The translations under genes and the position numbers were made by a program. A stretch of 64,000 bases of DNA from NCBI GenBank assembly GCA_039619475.1, contig CM077116.1, positions 381,200,760 through 381,264,759 on the forward strand, given 5' to 3'. Source of the DNA: Icerya purchasi. Lineage: Eukaryota; Arthropoda; Insecta; Hemiptera; Monophlebidae. Positions 12,728-23,370 of this stretch are shown here, one piece after another; positions within the stretch are counted from its first letter, which is position 1; each line of letters begins with the position of its first letter. Under the pieces are notes generated by a model. That model saw only the letters and a program-made list of their open reading frames with translations. It had not been told where the DNA came from and made no database searches.

Positions 12728-13091
12728 AATGTCGTCGCGATAGCCTAGTTGCTAGAACGCTTGACTTCCATTATGGAGATCACGGGTTCGATCCCGAGCG
12801 ACGACGAACTTATTACAAGAATTAAATAAATAAATAATCGCTAATAGTCACGTAGAAGGCAATGGCAACCACCACGTTCAACATCATATGCGCGCTAGGT
12901 CAGTACACAGCAAACCCACACGGGACTGCACTTGTAGCGTGATAACAAGCGGCTACTATTAGTTCCGAGTGTAGTCTTGCATGTGTACACCTGCGTTGCA
13001 TATAATAATTGCCTAGTACACTACCTATATCTGTACAGCTGAGATGTAGTCGCCGACGCTCAGAAGCTGAGCATGGCACTATAAGAAGAAG
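12728..13091 (+). mobile_element. tRNA-derived SINE with target-site duplication
   Basis: The head is tRNA-like. The acceptor-type stem gtcgtcgc (12731) pairs with gcgacgac (12798). A box A-like tagcctagttg lies at 12741-12751 and a consensus box B ggttcgatcc at 12785-12794. These are the internal RNA polymerase III promoter elements. A non-coding body of about 280 bp follows and ends in an ataagaagaag stretch. The insertion is flanked by a perfect 12-bp direct repeat, atattaagcgaa, at 12716-12727 and 13092-13103, which fixes both ends. Mobilisation would depend on a LINE enzyme. The intact duplication and stem suggest a fairly young insertion. Confidence 0.85.
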
Positions 13092-13103
13092 ATATTAAGC
13101 GAA

Positions 13104-14495
13104 GAATATAAAGAGTGAACTCCTTCTTTCTTTTTTTTTAACCCTTATTTCAATGACCGCTGAGAAATTCACCGATACTTACCGGTGTAGTATACTTATG
13201 ATGTAATTTTCAATAAACAAAGAGTATCGTTTAAATATCATTCCATATCGTTAAAAGTTAGACGCGATAATGTTGATGAGCTTGTAAATGGCACACCTCA
13301 ATTTTTTTTCTTCGAGTCTATCTTTCGGATTGATAATATTTCAATTTTCTGTTTTATCAGAAATTATTTGCTTTCCAACCGATGCTTCCATTGTAAATCG
13401 ATAATTGTGTATTATTAAAAATTTCTCTCAACGGTCCCGATTTTCAATTACTGAGACTCATCAATATGCTTACATAGTTCTTCCAGAATACAGATTGGTA
13501 CACTTTCGAATGAATAATCATTAAACCCGGTGTCTGAAGAGTTTAAATTTTGCGCGAACAGACATAAGAAAACATTCTAGTATCACGTTCTGGAAACTGG
13601 TAGTACTGGAAACGTTGAAAGTCCGCACGGTTTTCGGCTGTAAGAGATTGTAGGAGACACTCTCACCTTTTCCCACCTTTAATAGTAGATTGCCTGCCGA
13701 TTGCACTCGATTTTAATGCGATCTCGATAGCGTTGGCACGCTTGAACGTAGTTTAATTATGTCTGTAGGTCTTCTTAGCCCACTTTATTCATCTTTTTTT
13801 ATTTACCTTCTTCCGAGATTTTGTTCGTTATTATTTAGGCTGTTTCACCTTAATTGTAAAAGTAATTCCGATTTTAATGTACCTTCCGAATGTAATTTCT
13901 TTAATTCTTTTCTAGCTGAATAAATTAAAATCGAAACTCTAGCTAGAGAGTCGATGGACGAGCGTTCGGAATTTCCGTTGGCGAGCTAAATAAAAATAGA
14001 AAAAATTAATAAAAATTAAAAAAGTTACTTTGAGACATGTTTAATTTAAATTAAAAAATATTTCGACGGCTGAGTTTTTCGCGCAAAATTTCATACGAAT
14101 TTCTTTATTGTCGCGGTAGCTCATTTAATTTCGGCTTTTCGCTTTATCAAATTCCTGAGCTACATTTGTTTTTTCGTTTTATTACTATAATTTCTTTTCT
14201 TTTTCCTTCTCCTTTACCGCATAAATTTCACCATGGCGAACTTTTTTTTTTATTATTTTATTTGCTGCTTTTCTAATGTAACCTAAAGAAACGAATCTCA
14301 ACGCAACCGATTTTTCCTACTTCGCTCTAAACGAATTAAGCGGATTAACCGGTTTTAATTCGCCGATTAAATTCGGTCTAATTTTATTGAGGAAAAAAAA
14401 TTAAGGCTAATATTAAACCAACACGTTGATCCTTGCGGTCATCGTTAAATGAAAGAAACTCAAGTCAGGCATGACGTTTCACTCGCTGAAGATTC
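13104..14495. other. No gene seen
   Basis: AT-rich DNA with several T-runs. The minus-strand open frame at 13521-13706 is unrecognised and probably random. Confidence 0.35.
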
Positions 14496-14498
14496 CAT

Positions 14499-15215
14499 AT
14501 GCTACAGATGACGGTAGTGTACATTAGCATAATACTAAATTCGAAACAAACATATCCAGTTATAGACATGATTAAAAAAACACCAGGATACGACAACGTC
14601 CCAAGTGAGTTATTAATAAATCTAAATAGAAAAGTGAAAAACCATACTTATACACGCATTAATAACGGAAATTCACGAGAAAGAACAAATCCCGAATGAC
14701 TTCAGAAGTAGCAATGTGATTATGATACCGAAAAAAAAACAAAAAAAAAACGACTAAATGCAAAGAACATAGAACGATCGGTCTACTCGTGCAGGCATCA
14801 AAAATACTAACCAAAATCATATTAAATAGAAAATCAGTAAGAAGAAAATTTAGCGGATGATCAATATGGATTTCGAAAAGATTGCGGAACAAGAGAGAGG
14901 CAATTCTAGAAATCCGGAAAATAGTAGAGAAAAGACTATAGAAATCAATGAGCGAACATACGTGACATTTATTGATATGGAAAAGGCTTTCGACAGGATC
15001 AATTGGAACCTTCTGCATTCTGGAAGACATAGAAGTGGACTATAAGGATAGAAGAATAATAAAAATATTATACGCAAAAAGCGATAATAAAAATCAGCGA
15101 AAACGAAAGGAAATAGCAGTATGTGTAGGAGTAAGACAAGGATGCTTGCGCATTTCAAATAAGAGAAATATCCGTAAGTACGCATGGCTACGAGCTTGTT
15201 CGAAATTTTAAACTA
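14499..15215 (+). pseudogene. LINE reverse transcriptase fragment, frameshifted
   Basis: Fragments of an RT domain appear in order on the plus strand. KKTPGYDNVPSELLINL lies near 14570. IPNDFRSSNVIMIPKK is near 14690, followed by a garbled stretch equivalent to the RPI region. QYGFRK-like residues are near 14865. YVTFIDMEKAFDRINW at about 14960-15010 carries the first catalytic aspartate. LEDIEVDYKDRRIIK and then GVRQGC follow at about 15125-15145. Several frame changes separate these pieces, and the FADD motif, thumb and both element ends are absent. The FIDMEKAFDRINW and GVRQGC style differs from A, B, E and F, so this is another LINE family. It ends close to the oppositely oriented fragment at 15280. 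Confidence 0.7.
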
Positions 15216-15279
15216 TAATACTCACAACGCAAAAGAGGGGTTACGTCGTTACGTCATTTTCGCGCTTTTTTGAACTTTC

Positions 15280-15900
15280 CGCGTATCTGTTTCGTTAAGG
15301 AAACGAAACATTTCGTTCCTTCCGGTTATTTTACTGATTAGTTTAATTAGAACTGAATCATCACTATTATCAATTGGTAGATTTACACCCCGGGGATAGA
15401 TGTAATATATATTATTTCGGTTTCTTGTCAATCGAATTTTTCGCCTAGATAGTAATTTTACATTATTGACATTAAATTCTAGTAATCTACAATGGAAATA
15501 GTATACATCTTGGAGGACATTTCGTTGTTTTCCTTCCACACATAATTGATCTAAAGTCGATTTGCTTCCAATGGGGAAGTATAAGTTTCAAACGCCTTTT
15601 CCGCATTTTGCTTATTTTATTTATTTCCGTTTTCTTAGCCTCACCCGATATTTGAATTCCATATGAAATTCTGGACATTATTATTGAATTATAGTATATA
15701 CGTAATGCGCCTATGCTAGAACCTGTTTTATTTTATATAAAGCTGGATTTGATTGTCTCATTTTTGAATTTAAACTTTGAATGTGTTTTTTCCAGTTGGA
15801 CGATTTAGGATATTTAACCTTTTCTACGTTCTCAAGCGGTAGACAACAACATAAATGTCTATTATTATTTATATGAAATTCATGAATGCAATCATTATTA
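15280..15900 (-). pseudogene. Second copy of LINE A, 3' portion
   Basis: The minus strand encodes SRISYGIQISGEAKKTEINK near 15680-15620, then KLILPHWKQ, then a tail containing RLLEFNVNNVKLLSR and YPRGVNLPIDNSDDSVLIKL. The same peptide blocks occur in the 1-600 stretch of LINE A, and the two are clearly alignable at the DNA level (compare 31-240 with 15331-15540). Only the thumb and C-terminal tail remain, with at least one frameshift near 15500. Upstream palm sequence is lost beyond about 15900. Confidence 0.75.
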
Positions 15901-16177
15901 TTATGAAGGGTAACCGAACGTCGTAAAAAATTCCCTAATGAAAAGGACTGGCGGAATTTTCGATTTATCAGACACGTGTTTCAATTTGGAGAGAGAGTAA
16001 CTTGCTATTTTAAGTGATTTGCTTACTCCCCATTTACTTATTCCCCGTACCCGACTGATCTACCGCATTAGACATCATTACAGAACGCGTGGTCTCTGCT
16101 CGTATTCCGTTCATGCAAATTCGTAGGCTACAATTTGCGAACGATGCGAAAGGGGACAATAATTGGCCAAGTATGAC

Positions 16178-16208
<31 letters not shown>

Positions 16209-17100
16209 CTGTTGACATGAAGGAATTCTATCGCGTGAGTTTCGATGACGGCTACGGTTTCAATGTTTATATCAAGTGGCGTAAATTCCATAAATCTGCC
16301 TACTTATCAATATGATAGTGGAAAAAAAAAAAATCAATAGCAAAAGCTTGGCCGAAATAATCGAATGCAATATATGGACGGAACCGATCGTTCATGAAAT
16401 GAGTTCCATATTCTGTATAAAAAAGACATCTATGATACGTCAATGTGCAAAACCAACTCCCTTTTCCTAATACTGAGCGTTTCCAAGTACAAATTGTCTG
16501 ATTTGCCCGGCATACTTTGTGCAAGCTTGCTAATTTGAGGGCGGAGTTGTCATTCAGTTTGCGACATCGCTCTCTATGTATCAGCAACTTGAAGCCTATG
16601 CTGAGGAAAAATATCTGCTCCGCACAACTTGAGCCTAACTTCATAAAAAGATAAGTGGCTAGTCGAACTACTACTATACCGGAAAACTAGGAAATTTAAA
16701 AATGTTCAATTTACATTCAAAAATACCTCCGTACCCGGTTTCCTCGTGTAAATGCCCTATAAATACATAAATTAGGTACTACTTTCATCAGGCGATGGCG
16801 CTCGCATTATTCCTATTTAAGGGGCGCCTTACATATTTAACGAATTTCATGTTATTTACATGATAATAACACTTTCCCGTTTCCTCTAAGTCATTTACAA
16901 CTTTATAGTTCTCTTTCCGTTCTTGTTCTTCGTCATAGATGTAGTCTGTCCAAAACCGATATTTCTTTTTTCTTTTCATTTAACAGCAGTCTCCGAAGTA
17001 AGCTCTAGCGATCACATTAATTCCTAAACTCGAATATAACTCTGTGAGTACATACCATTTCAAATGATACAATAGATACATCTTAACCCGATGTTCTATA
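15901..17100. other. No gene seen
   Basis: Intergenic DNA with an (AC)n microsatellite at 16180-16209. The open frames at 16300-16644 and 16788-16979 (minus) are unrecognised and have no family motif that I can see. Confidence 0.35.
16180..16209. repeat. (AC)n microsatellite
   Basis: About 14-15 uninterrupted AC dinucleotides. Confidence 0.95.
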
Positions 17101-17366
17101 TTTTTTTTTTTTTTTTTTTTTTTGTCCCCAATTCGTAATACGATGGGGTAAATATATTTAGAAAATTAATATAAATAACAGGTCTGTCCTGAGCCCTTCC
17201 ATTTAAGTTTATGGAACCCTGACAGACTGTTTTACAATGTTAATAATAATTAGTATACATAAATTTAATATTAATACAGGTGTACATGTACTTTACGGTG
17301 ATTTATTTCGGCTATCGTAAAACTATTGAATATTGTAAATAGCTTAGTTACTAACTGATCAGGGCT
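17101..17366 (-). mobile_element. LINE B, 3' terminal part (tail, 3' UTR, ORF2 end)
   Basis: The T-run at 17101-17123 is the poly(A) tail of a minus-strand LINE. About 150 bp of 3' UTR follows. The ORF2 stop codon is at 17271-17273, and the last roughly 30 codons (ending KVHVHLY) run up to 17366. There the frame is cut by LINE E and resumes at 19957. Joining across the insert restores a continuous reading (SNISPDQLVTKLFTIFNSF), so this segment and 19957-22850 are one element. Confidence 0.85.
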
Positions 17367-17900
17367 CAAGTAATCAGTAATGATGTAGGAAAATGTGATG
17401 CTTTTCTCAAGCATTTCTTACCTCAAAAAGCTGATATTCCACTTGTTATTTCCCCAATTTCTGAGGCTCAGTACCCTGTAGTAAACCGAATAACTATAGA
17501 CAATATCATTAAAAATCTCAATAATAGAAAAGCGGCTTCACCTGACAAAATCACAAACAAATTGGTAAAACAACTTAACCTACAACTTGAAGAAATGTTC
17601 CTCCTAATCTTCAATAAATGTTTATATTTTCAAGTTTTTCCCAAATGCTGGAAAGCCGCCTTTATTAAACTTCTACCAAAACCGGGAAAGGTACCATCTG
17701 ACATCACTGCCTACCGCCCAATCTCTTTACTTAGCACTTTAGGTAAGGTCTTTGAGAAAATTGTAAATCAGTTACTTATAGCTGAGATTGACATGCAAAA
17801 CCTGTTACACTTTAACCAGTTTGGCTTTCGTTCTGGAAGGTCTGCTGAGGGCGCAGTGTATAAATTAGTTCAAGTAATCAGGAAATCAGGAACTTTATAA
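17367..17900 (+). pseudogene. LINE E ORF2, RT fingers
   Basis: The frame is open from the truncation point (the first stop upstream is at about 17352) to a stop at 17900. Motifs in order are NNRKAASPDKITNKLVKQL, FPKCWKAAFIKLLPKPGK, AYRPISLLSTLGKVFEKI and FNQFGFRSGRSAEGAVYKL. The frame shifts near 17880-17895 and the palm continues in the frame of 17918-19291. A single small indel would account for this, so the element was coding until recently. Confidence 0.85.
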
Positions 17901-17917
17901 ACTCTGGAAATACTGCG

Positions 17918-19291
17918 GTGGTGTTTTCCTTCGATATTGCTGGAGCATTTGACAACTGCAAATGGTCCGCAATAATTGACATTATGAAAAAGAACAACAT
18001 CAACCCATTCTTAGTTAACATGATAATTAGCTACCTTTCTGATAGGGTTGCGCACCTTAACATAAACAACTCTAGTAGATCAATGAGTGCATGCTGCGGT
18101 GTTCCTCAGGGCTCTGTCCTTGGTCCCACCTTATGGAACATATTATATTCTTCTGTGCATCACAAGATTGAAATATATTGTAAATTCTTTAATAGCAGCT
18201 GCTCTCTGATATCCTACGCTGATGACCTCTGCCTGGTGTTTGAGGTCACTAACCACTTTGATTATAAGCAAATGTCTTTAATTATAGAATACTTAAATGA
18301 AACAGTCAACTGCCTAGGACTATCCTTCTCTGTTTCCAAATGTTCATACTCTGTGTTTGGCAGCAAAGAAGTAATAGAGAAAATTCACGACCTAAAACTT
18401 CTCTCTGATCAGGGCTTGCAACACACAAATTTATTGAAATACCTCGGAATTCTCATAGATAGTAAACTTACTTTTCTGCCCCACCTTAAATATATCAAAA
18501 CCAAATGCGATTCTCTGTTTAGCAGTATCAGTCGACTGCAACATAACTGTTGGGGTTTACGTTACTCTGAACGAATCGTTTTATACAAGGGTTTAATTCA
18601 ATCCTTATTTGGCTATGGAGCTGCTACTTACGTTAATCATAAGGTGTTGAAAAATGTCAATAGCTATCAGAGAAGGTTTCTCCTCAACATTGCATCTCTT
18701 TATAGAACTACATCTACATCCGCAGCTTGTGTTATCACTGGTATATTTCCTATGGATTTATACATTACAGGCAGGGCTATCACAAGCGAGTATCGGATTC
18801 GCAAGGATGTTAAATTGCTCACATCTCTGAACCTAATAAATAATAATTTGGTTGAAACTGTTAATTACAACTCCTCTATATTACTTAAAAAGCAAGTTCT
18901 ACAGACTATAATTGCTGAATGGCAGAGGAGATGGGTTGCTGATCATACTGGAAGGAAAACCTATTATTTTCTCCCTAGTATTTCAGACAGGCTAAGGATG
19001 AGTAAAATTAATATCAATTTCTATAGCGCTCAGGTACTTTCTGGGCATGGAAAGTTTGGTGCCTACCTGTACAGGTTCCGACTTGTCAGCAGCCCAGGCT
19101 GTACCTGCTGTTCTCTTAATATTATTGATGACGTTGATCATTTTCTCTTTGATTGCCCCATGTTTAGTTACTTACGTTCCAAGTTCAATATTATAAAAAC
19201 TAACCCCACCACCATTAATAGAACAAATCACTACCCCTTACTTAAGTTTGCTGAGGCGGCTTTGAGGCGTAAGTTTCAACTGAGTAATTAA
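17918..19291 (+). CDS. LINE E ORF2, RT palm to C-terminal zinc motif (457 codons)
   Basis: This encodes the catalytic part of an R1-group reverse transcriptase. FSFDIAGAFDNC is at residues 3-14 (first catalytic Asp), GVPQGSVLGPTLWNILYS begins at residue 61, and SYADDLCLV contains YADD at residues 100-103. The thumb carries LLKYLGILID. SGHGKFGAYLYRF precedes a C-terminal zinc-binding motif with Cys395, Cys398, His408 and Cys413. No RNase H follows, which fits R1-type elements. All three catalytic aspartates are kept. The real start lies upstream in another frame (17367-17900); the annotated methionine at 17918 is only the first one after the frameshift. Confidence 0.9.
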   Translation: MVFSFDIAGAFDNCKWSAIIDIMKKNNINPFLVNMIISYLSDRVAHLNINNSSRSMSACCGVPQGSVLGPTLWNILYSSVHHKIEIYCKFFNSSCSLISYADDLCLVFEVTNHFDYKQMSLIIEYLNETVNCLGLSFSVSKCSYSVFGSKEVIEKIHDLKLLSDQGLQHTNLLKYLGILIDSKLTFLPHLKYIKTKCDSLFSSISRLQHNCWGLRYSERIVLYKGLIQSLFGYGAATYVNHKVLKNVNSYQRRFLLNIASLYRTTSTSAACVITGIFPMDLYITGRAITSEYRIRKDVKLLTSLNLINNNLVETVNYNSSILLKKQVLQTIIAEWQRRWVADHTGRKTYYFLPSISDRLRMSKININFYSAQVLSGHGKFGAYLYRFRLVSSPGCTCCSLNIIDDVDHFLFDCPMFSYLRSKFNIIKTNPTTINRTNHYPLLKFAEAALRRKFQLSN

Positions 19292-19944
19292 ATCATTTCT
19301 GTTAAATCCAAACATTTACGAAACCCTATTATTCAGGATTATCTGCTTTCTCTTCACAACTCATCCTAACTTAATTTAACTTAATGTAACTTAATTTAAC
19401 TTAATGTAATTTTATTTAATTTTATTTAATTCATTTAATTAATTTATTTATAAATTGTAATTCAGTGATAGCCATTAAGTTTTGTTTCATTCAAGTCGTT
19501 AATTTCTTTTTGATTAAATATTAGTAGCTTATTATAGTATAGAATTACAATTCTCACGTATGCACTAAATCAAACGTTATCCCAACAACTTTTATTTTCG
19601 TACATTACGGCTACAGTATTTTTTTTTTTTACCTTTCTTATTATTATAGTTAATTTAACTAAGAATGTAATATAGCAATTAAAATTTTCTTGGTAATAGT
19701 TGGGACTATGTTCTTTATCATCCTGACTAATACCCACAATTTATCTATAAGTACACTTTTGCAAAGGACCTCTCACACACAACTTTTTTTTTTTTTTTTT
19801 TATTTTTCGTTTTCATTTTTTTTATTAATCCTAGACTGTTAGCTTGAGTTCATAGTTACAATACACACACAGTCCTCTGCACCTTTATACACTTATTTTC
19901 TTAATATACGGTTTATTTAAAAAAAAAAAAAAAAAAAAAAAAAA
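19292..19944 (+). other. LINE E 3' UTR and poly(A) tail
   Basis: Non-coding sequence after the ORF2 stop, including a short (taacttaatttaacttaatg)-type minirepeat at 19368-19440 and T-runs near 19620 and 19785. It ends in an A-run at 19919-19944 immediately before the 3' target duplication. Confidence 0.8.
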
Positions 19945-19956
19945 CTGATCAGGGCT

Positions 19957-20968
19957 AATATTGCTAAAATCTGTATTACTGTGGTTACAGCCGGAAAAGA
20001 TATGCTTAATATTATCGGGAAAGTTACACGTTACACAGTTATTTGAATGTGCAATTTTCATGTTTATGTAAATGATCTTTAAATAGGCTGTGTGTCCAGT
20101 AAGAAATTGTACATTAAAAAAATTTGGCGTAAAAACTTTATTATGTAGAGTCTATCATCTATGGTTGGAAAAATTTTTTTAGCTATACCGTTATTATATT
20201 GGTCCCACTGCGCCTGAAATTTATTATTATAATATTTATCTAATATAAGTTTAAACTGTTTAAGCGTTAACGAGGTTTGTTCGTGTATGAAGTATACTGT
20301 ACGTTATGAAATTCATGATTTAAATTTATATTATTTTTTATTAAAAATTTGTTAATATGTTTCTGTATTTCGTAAGTTAATGGTTTAATATCTGCAATGA
20401 CAGCGCTTGCCATGTAGCTGGTAGTTCTATAAGCTTTAATCATTTTTATTGCAATAGTTCTCTGAAAACTATTTAATATATTTTGAAATCGTTTAACTTT
20501 TAAAATGTCTATATATATTACACTACCATAAAGTATGTTAGGCAATATTACGCTTTTATATAAGGGTAGTCCCTTCTTGTAATTTAATCGGTTATTATTA
20601 TTATATAATTTGTTAAATATAATTAAAAATGTATTTATTTTTTTAATGATATAGTGAAAATGATTATAAAATTTTAAGTTATTGTCTATTATTATGCCTA
20701 AGTATTTGGTTTGACTAACCATGCTAATATTTAATCCGTATTGGAGCAAATTTAATCTTTTATCCTTTAAGTTTTTGTTAAACAACATGTAAGTTGACTT
20801 AGATTCGTTAATATTTAAATTGTATTGTTCTAACCATTTCGCGATTTCTGTATAAACCTGGTAAACTTTATTTTCCAATACATTTTCATTCTTATCGGCT
20901 ATTACTATTGCAATATCATCTACGAAAGTGAAAATGTTTACATTAGTGTGTAATCTAATGTTATACAT
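19957..20968 (-). pseudogene. LINE B ORF2, FVDD palm, thumb and C-terminal zinc motif
   Basis: From 20968 the frame encodes FTFVDDIAIVIADK (catalytic FVDD), then KSTYMLFNK, QTKYLGIIIDNNLK and a thumb, ending at a stop at 20267. In other frames further down, the reading continues with VQFLTGHTAYLK at about 20105 and a CCHC motif (NNCVTCNFPDNIKHIFSGC) near 20040-19990. It then goes through SNISPDQ into the insertion point at 19957. The tail is completed at 17366-17271. This matches R1-type elements, which end in LTGHG and CCHC motifs without RNase H. Confidence 0.8.
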
Positions 20969-22298
20969 TTGAGAAAACTATGTTCCACAAGTACGGTCCT
21001 AAAACAGACCCTTGCGGTACTCCCATAACGGTTTCTTGTTTTTTTGAATAATTACCGATTTGTAATACAGTGTAGCGGTTTTCGAAATATCGATTTACAA
21101 TGTTCAACATGCCATTATGTAATCCTAGTTCCTTTAATAATGCAAGTAATCTATTTAAATCTAAACTGTCGAAAGCCTTTGTTATATCAAGAGTAAGTAA
21201 GCATGTACGGTAATTTTTATTTTTGTATATTCTTATTGTTTGTAAAATATTGTGAATAGCCAATTCAGATGATCTACCTGGTAATGCGCCATACTGGTTA
21301 TCATTTATTATTCCGTTATTTTCTACAAATTCTTTTAATTTATGAAGAATACATTTTTCATAAATTTTACTGAAATTAGATAACAAAGATATAGCTCTAT
21401 ATGAAGTAGACGAGTTTGGATTTTTATTAATTTTAGGTATTATAACTGTTTTACTTAATTTACATTCTTGAGGATAATAACTATATTTAAATAGTACGTT
21501 AATAACTTTCGGTATTACATCTGGGAACAAATTATGAAATATTTTAATAAATCCATTTGATATTCCATCAAGTCCTGCTGACACTTTATTTTTAAGTTGT
21601 TTAATAATTACGTTAACTTCTTCTTTAGTAATCGATATGGTTACGTTAGGTTCATGTACTTCTGCTTTAAATGGTTTTACGTTAAGGTATAACTTTGACA
21701 TCAATAAGTCGACTTTATCCTTTTCTGTACATGCATAATTATCTAATGTTGGTATATTAATACTTTTTTTTTTATTAGTTAATATTCTGTATTTTAATCC
21801 AAAGACATTTTTGTCTTCCAGTAATTTTTTCCAGGCTTTCAACTTAGCGTTTTTAATCATAAACTTATATTCCTTAAAATTTACTTTATAATTATTGTAA
21901 TGGTTATGTTTTACATGTATGTTTTTACAGTTTCGATACTTTTTGTATAAATTATTTACCAGTAATTTCTTTATTTGTAATTCAGTATTCCACCAATAGA
22001 CAGTTGACCGGATGGTGGAATATGAACCATTTAGAACTATGTTGACATAGTCTTGAAAACTATTCAACCAACTTTTAATTTGTTGTATATCATTGCAGTT
22101 AACATGTACATCAATCATATAACTGTATTTTCTTAAGTTAATTGCTAACTTATTGTAGTTAATTACTTTAATAACACTTTCTTCTATCTTGCTCGTCGCC
22201 GAAATTACGTTAAAAGTAATATAAAAATGATCACTGGCATTTAATTCGTGACTAACTTCCCAATTTTGAACTCGATTTATTAAATTTCTAGTTACCAA
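20961..22298 (-). CDS. LINE B ORF2, end of endonuclease through RT palm loop (445 codons)
   Basis: The first residues hold the endonuclease end (ASDHFYITFNV, the SDH motif). A linker follows, then RT motifs: NKVSAGLDGISNGFIKIF, CKLSKTVIIPKINKNP, SYRAISLLSNFSKIYEK, DNQYGALPGRSSELAIHNI, LLTLDITKAFDSLDLNRLL (first catalytic Asp) and GVPQGSVLGPYLWNIVF at the very end. The FVDD motif follows in a different frame (20968), so one frameshift splits the palm. The usual RPISLL reads RAISLL here. This is the longest open stretch of LINE B but cannot make a complete enzyme. Confidence 0.85.
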   Translation of the reverse strand: MVTRNLINRVQNWEVSHELNASDHFYITFNVISATSKIEESVIKVINYNKLAINLRKYSYMIDVHVNCNDIQQIKSWLNSFQDYVNIVLNGSYSTIRSTVYWWNTELQIKKLLVNNLYKKYRNCKNIHVKHNHYNNYKVNFKEYKFMIKNAKLKAWKKLLEDKNVFGLKYRILTNKKKSINIPTLDNYACTEKDKVDLLMSKLYLNVKPFKAEVHEPNVTISITKEEVNVIIKQLKNKVSAGLDGISNGFIKIFHNLFPDVIPKVINVLFKYSYYPQECKLSKTVIIPKINKNPNSSTSYRAISLLSNFSKIYEKCILHKLKEFVENNGIINDNQYGALPGRSSELAIHNILQTIRIYKNKNYRTCLLTLDITKAFDSLDLNRLLALLKELGLHNGMLNIVNRYFENRYTVLQIGNYSKKQETVMGVPQGSVLGPYLWNIVFSNV

Positions 22299-22808
22299 AG
22301 TTAAGTCTATTACACTTTTTTGCTTGCTTCTCTTAAAAGTATATTTATTTTTGATATTTAAAATATGTAATGTAATTCTATTATATTTAATAATTTCTTT
22401 CCTCTCGTATTATTCACTGTATCCCATAGTAAATTTCGAGAATTTAGGTCTCCCAACCATATAAATTTCGTTAATTTATTATTCTTTAAATACATATCGA
22501 TAAACTGAAAATATTGAGTAGATACGCCATTTGGCGGTATGTACGTTAAAATAAAAGTAATATCCTCAATTTGAACAATAATAATGTTAAAATTGTTATG
22601 TATAAATGTTAGTTTTTAATGGTATTCCTAATCGATAGATTATCATAAGCTTGTTGTGTGTTATGTTCTTAAAATTTGTGGGTACATAATTACTTTTACA
22701 CTTATCACAAATAAATATAATATCTATATTTTTAGTTATCACTTTTGTTAGTAAAATATCTCTGGCTATGCTAGAGTGATTTTCATTGTACTGTAAGATC
22801 TTGACCAT
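22299..22808 (-). pseudogene. LINE B ORF2, AP-type endonuclease N-terminus
   Basis: The start region (MVKILQYNENHSSIARDILL) has the typical beginning of R1-group endonucleases, with the catalytic Asn in YNEN. In the next frame come TYIPPNGVSTQYFQF and WLGDLNSRNLLWD (the GD-N motif), then NNTRGKKLLNI. The SDH motif is in the following open stretch. Two frameshifts (near 22600 and 22390) break the domain. In a live element this enzyme nicks the target to prime reverse transcription. Confidence 0.75.
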
Positions 22809-22850
22809 TGCTTATAATATGAAGTCTAATTAGGGAATACATTTATTATA

Positions 22851-23174
22851 AAAATCTATATTGAACAATGTTAAAAACACTAACGTAATAGATAAAAGTC
22901 GCATGAATATGTCAACATTCATCAGTATGCATCAGTTTTATTCAAAAATACTGACTAGTTTCGGATGATTTGTGACCTCCGTGTATCGTAAATGGTCAAC
23001 AAATGTACACGTACGTTTCCCGCTCTGTAAATGAAAGCAGTCGCGGGTCATTTACGCGTGTTTTCCCCCAAAAAACTTCCTGCCCAAAATGTAATTGTAA
23101 GAATCAACGTGAAATTCTGCAATTGCCTAGCAATAATTAAATCACTACGTCGCGTTAAATGTCTTCGGGAAGGT
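22851..23174. other. No gene seen
   Basis: Flank of LINE B. The exact 5' end of B is somewhere in 22809-22870. No target duplication matching the flank of the 17101 tail was found. Confidence 0.35.
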
Positions 23175-23370
23175 AATGCGGTTACGTAGTGGTTAAGGTG
23201 CTTGACTACCAAATCAGAGGTGTCGTCATAGGTTATGGAGATTTGTCTCGTTTCGGATCCGAATAGCTGCCAAGTTTATACCTAATCTAAAATTGAATAT
23301 TGGTTATACCAGAGAATTAACTTGGGGAATGTAAAGGCGGATCTAAAGTAGAAAGGAACTGACCCCAGTA
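23175..23370 (+). repeat. Possible second tRNA-derived SINE, decayed
   Basis: The string gttacgtagtggttaaggtg with cttgactaccaaatcagagg resembles a tRNA box A and anticodon region as used in SINE heads. The box B that should follow is damaged (ataggttatgga). The body (ggaatgtaaaggcggatcta and aaaggaactgacccca) looks SINE-like, but no target duplication or tail was found. Confidence 0.35.

Larger units (their letters stand above)
17367..19944 (+). mobile_element. LINE E (R1-like), 5'-truncated, inserted into LINE B
   Basis: A plus-strand non-LTR element with reverse transcriptase, a C-terminal CCHC motif, about 630 bp of 3' UTR and a poly(A) tail at 19919-19944. It is flanked by an identical direct repeat of 12-14 bp, (aa)ctgatcagggct, at 17353-17366 and 19943-19956; the two leading A's overlap the tail. 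The 5' end falls inside the RT fingers, the usual result of incomplete reverse transcription. It interrupts ORF2 of LINE B in opposite orientation. Confidence 0.9.
19957..22850 (-). mobile_element. LINE B (R1-like), main part, split by LINE E
   Basis: This minus-strand element begins near the ORF2 start at 22808 and runs through endonuclease, RT and a C-terminal zinc motif. It then continues on the far side of LINE E to its poly(A) at 17101. At least four frame breaks show decay. The 5' boundary past the ORF2 start is not defined; no ORF1 was found. The total without the insert is about 3.2 kb. A rearranged relative is at 38590-39460. Confidence 0.85.

Noticed and set aside
12731..12804. Functional tRNA gene
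   Set aside because: The tRNA-like head is fused to a ~280-bp body and bracketed by a target duplication, so it is a SINE; the anticodon arm is not convincing.
16300..16644. 114-codon minus frame
   Set aside because: No domain found; likely random open frame.
17060..22890. aatagata at both sides of LINE B as its target duplication
   Set aside because: Eight common AT-rich bases not adjacent to the poly(A); not convincing.
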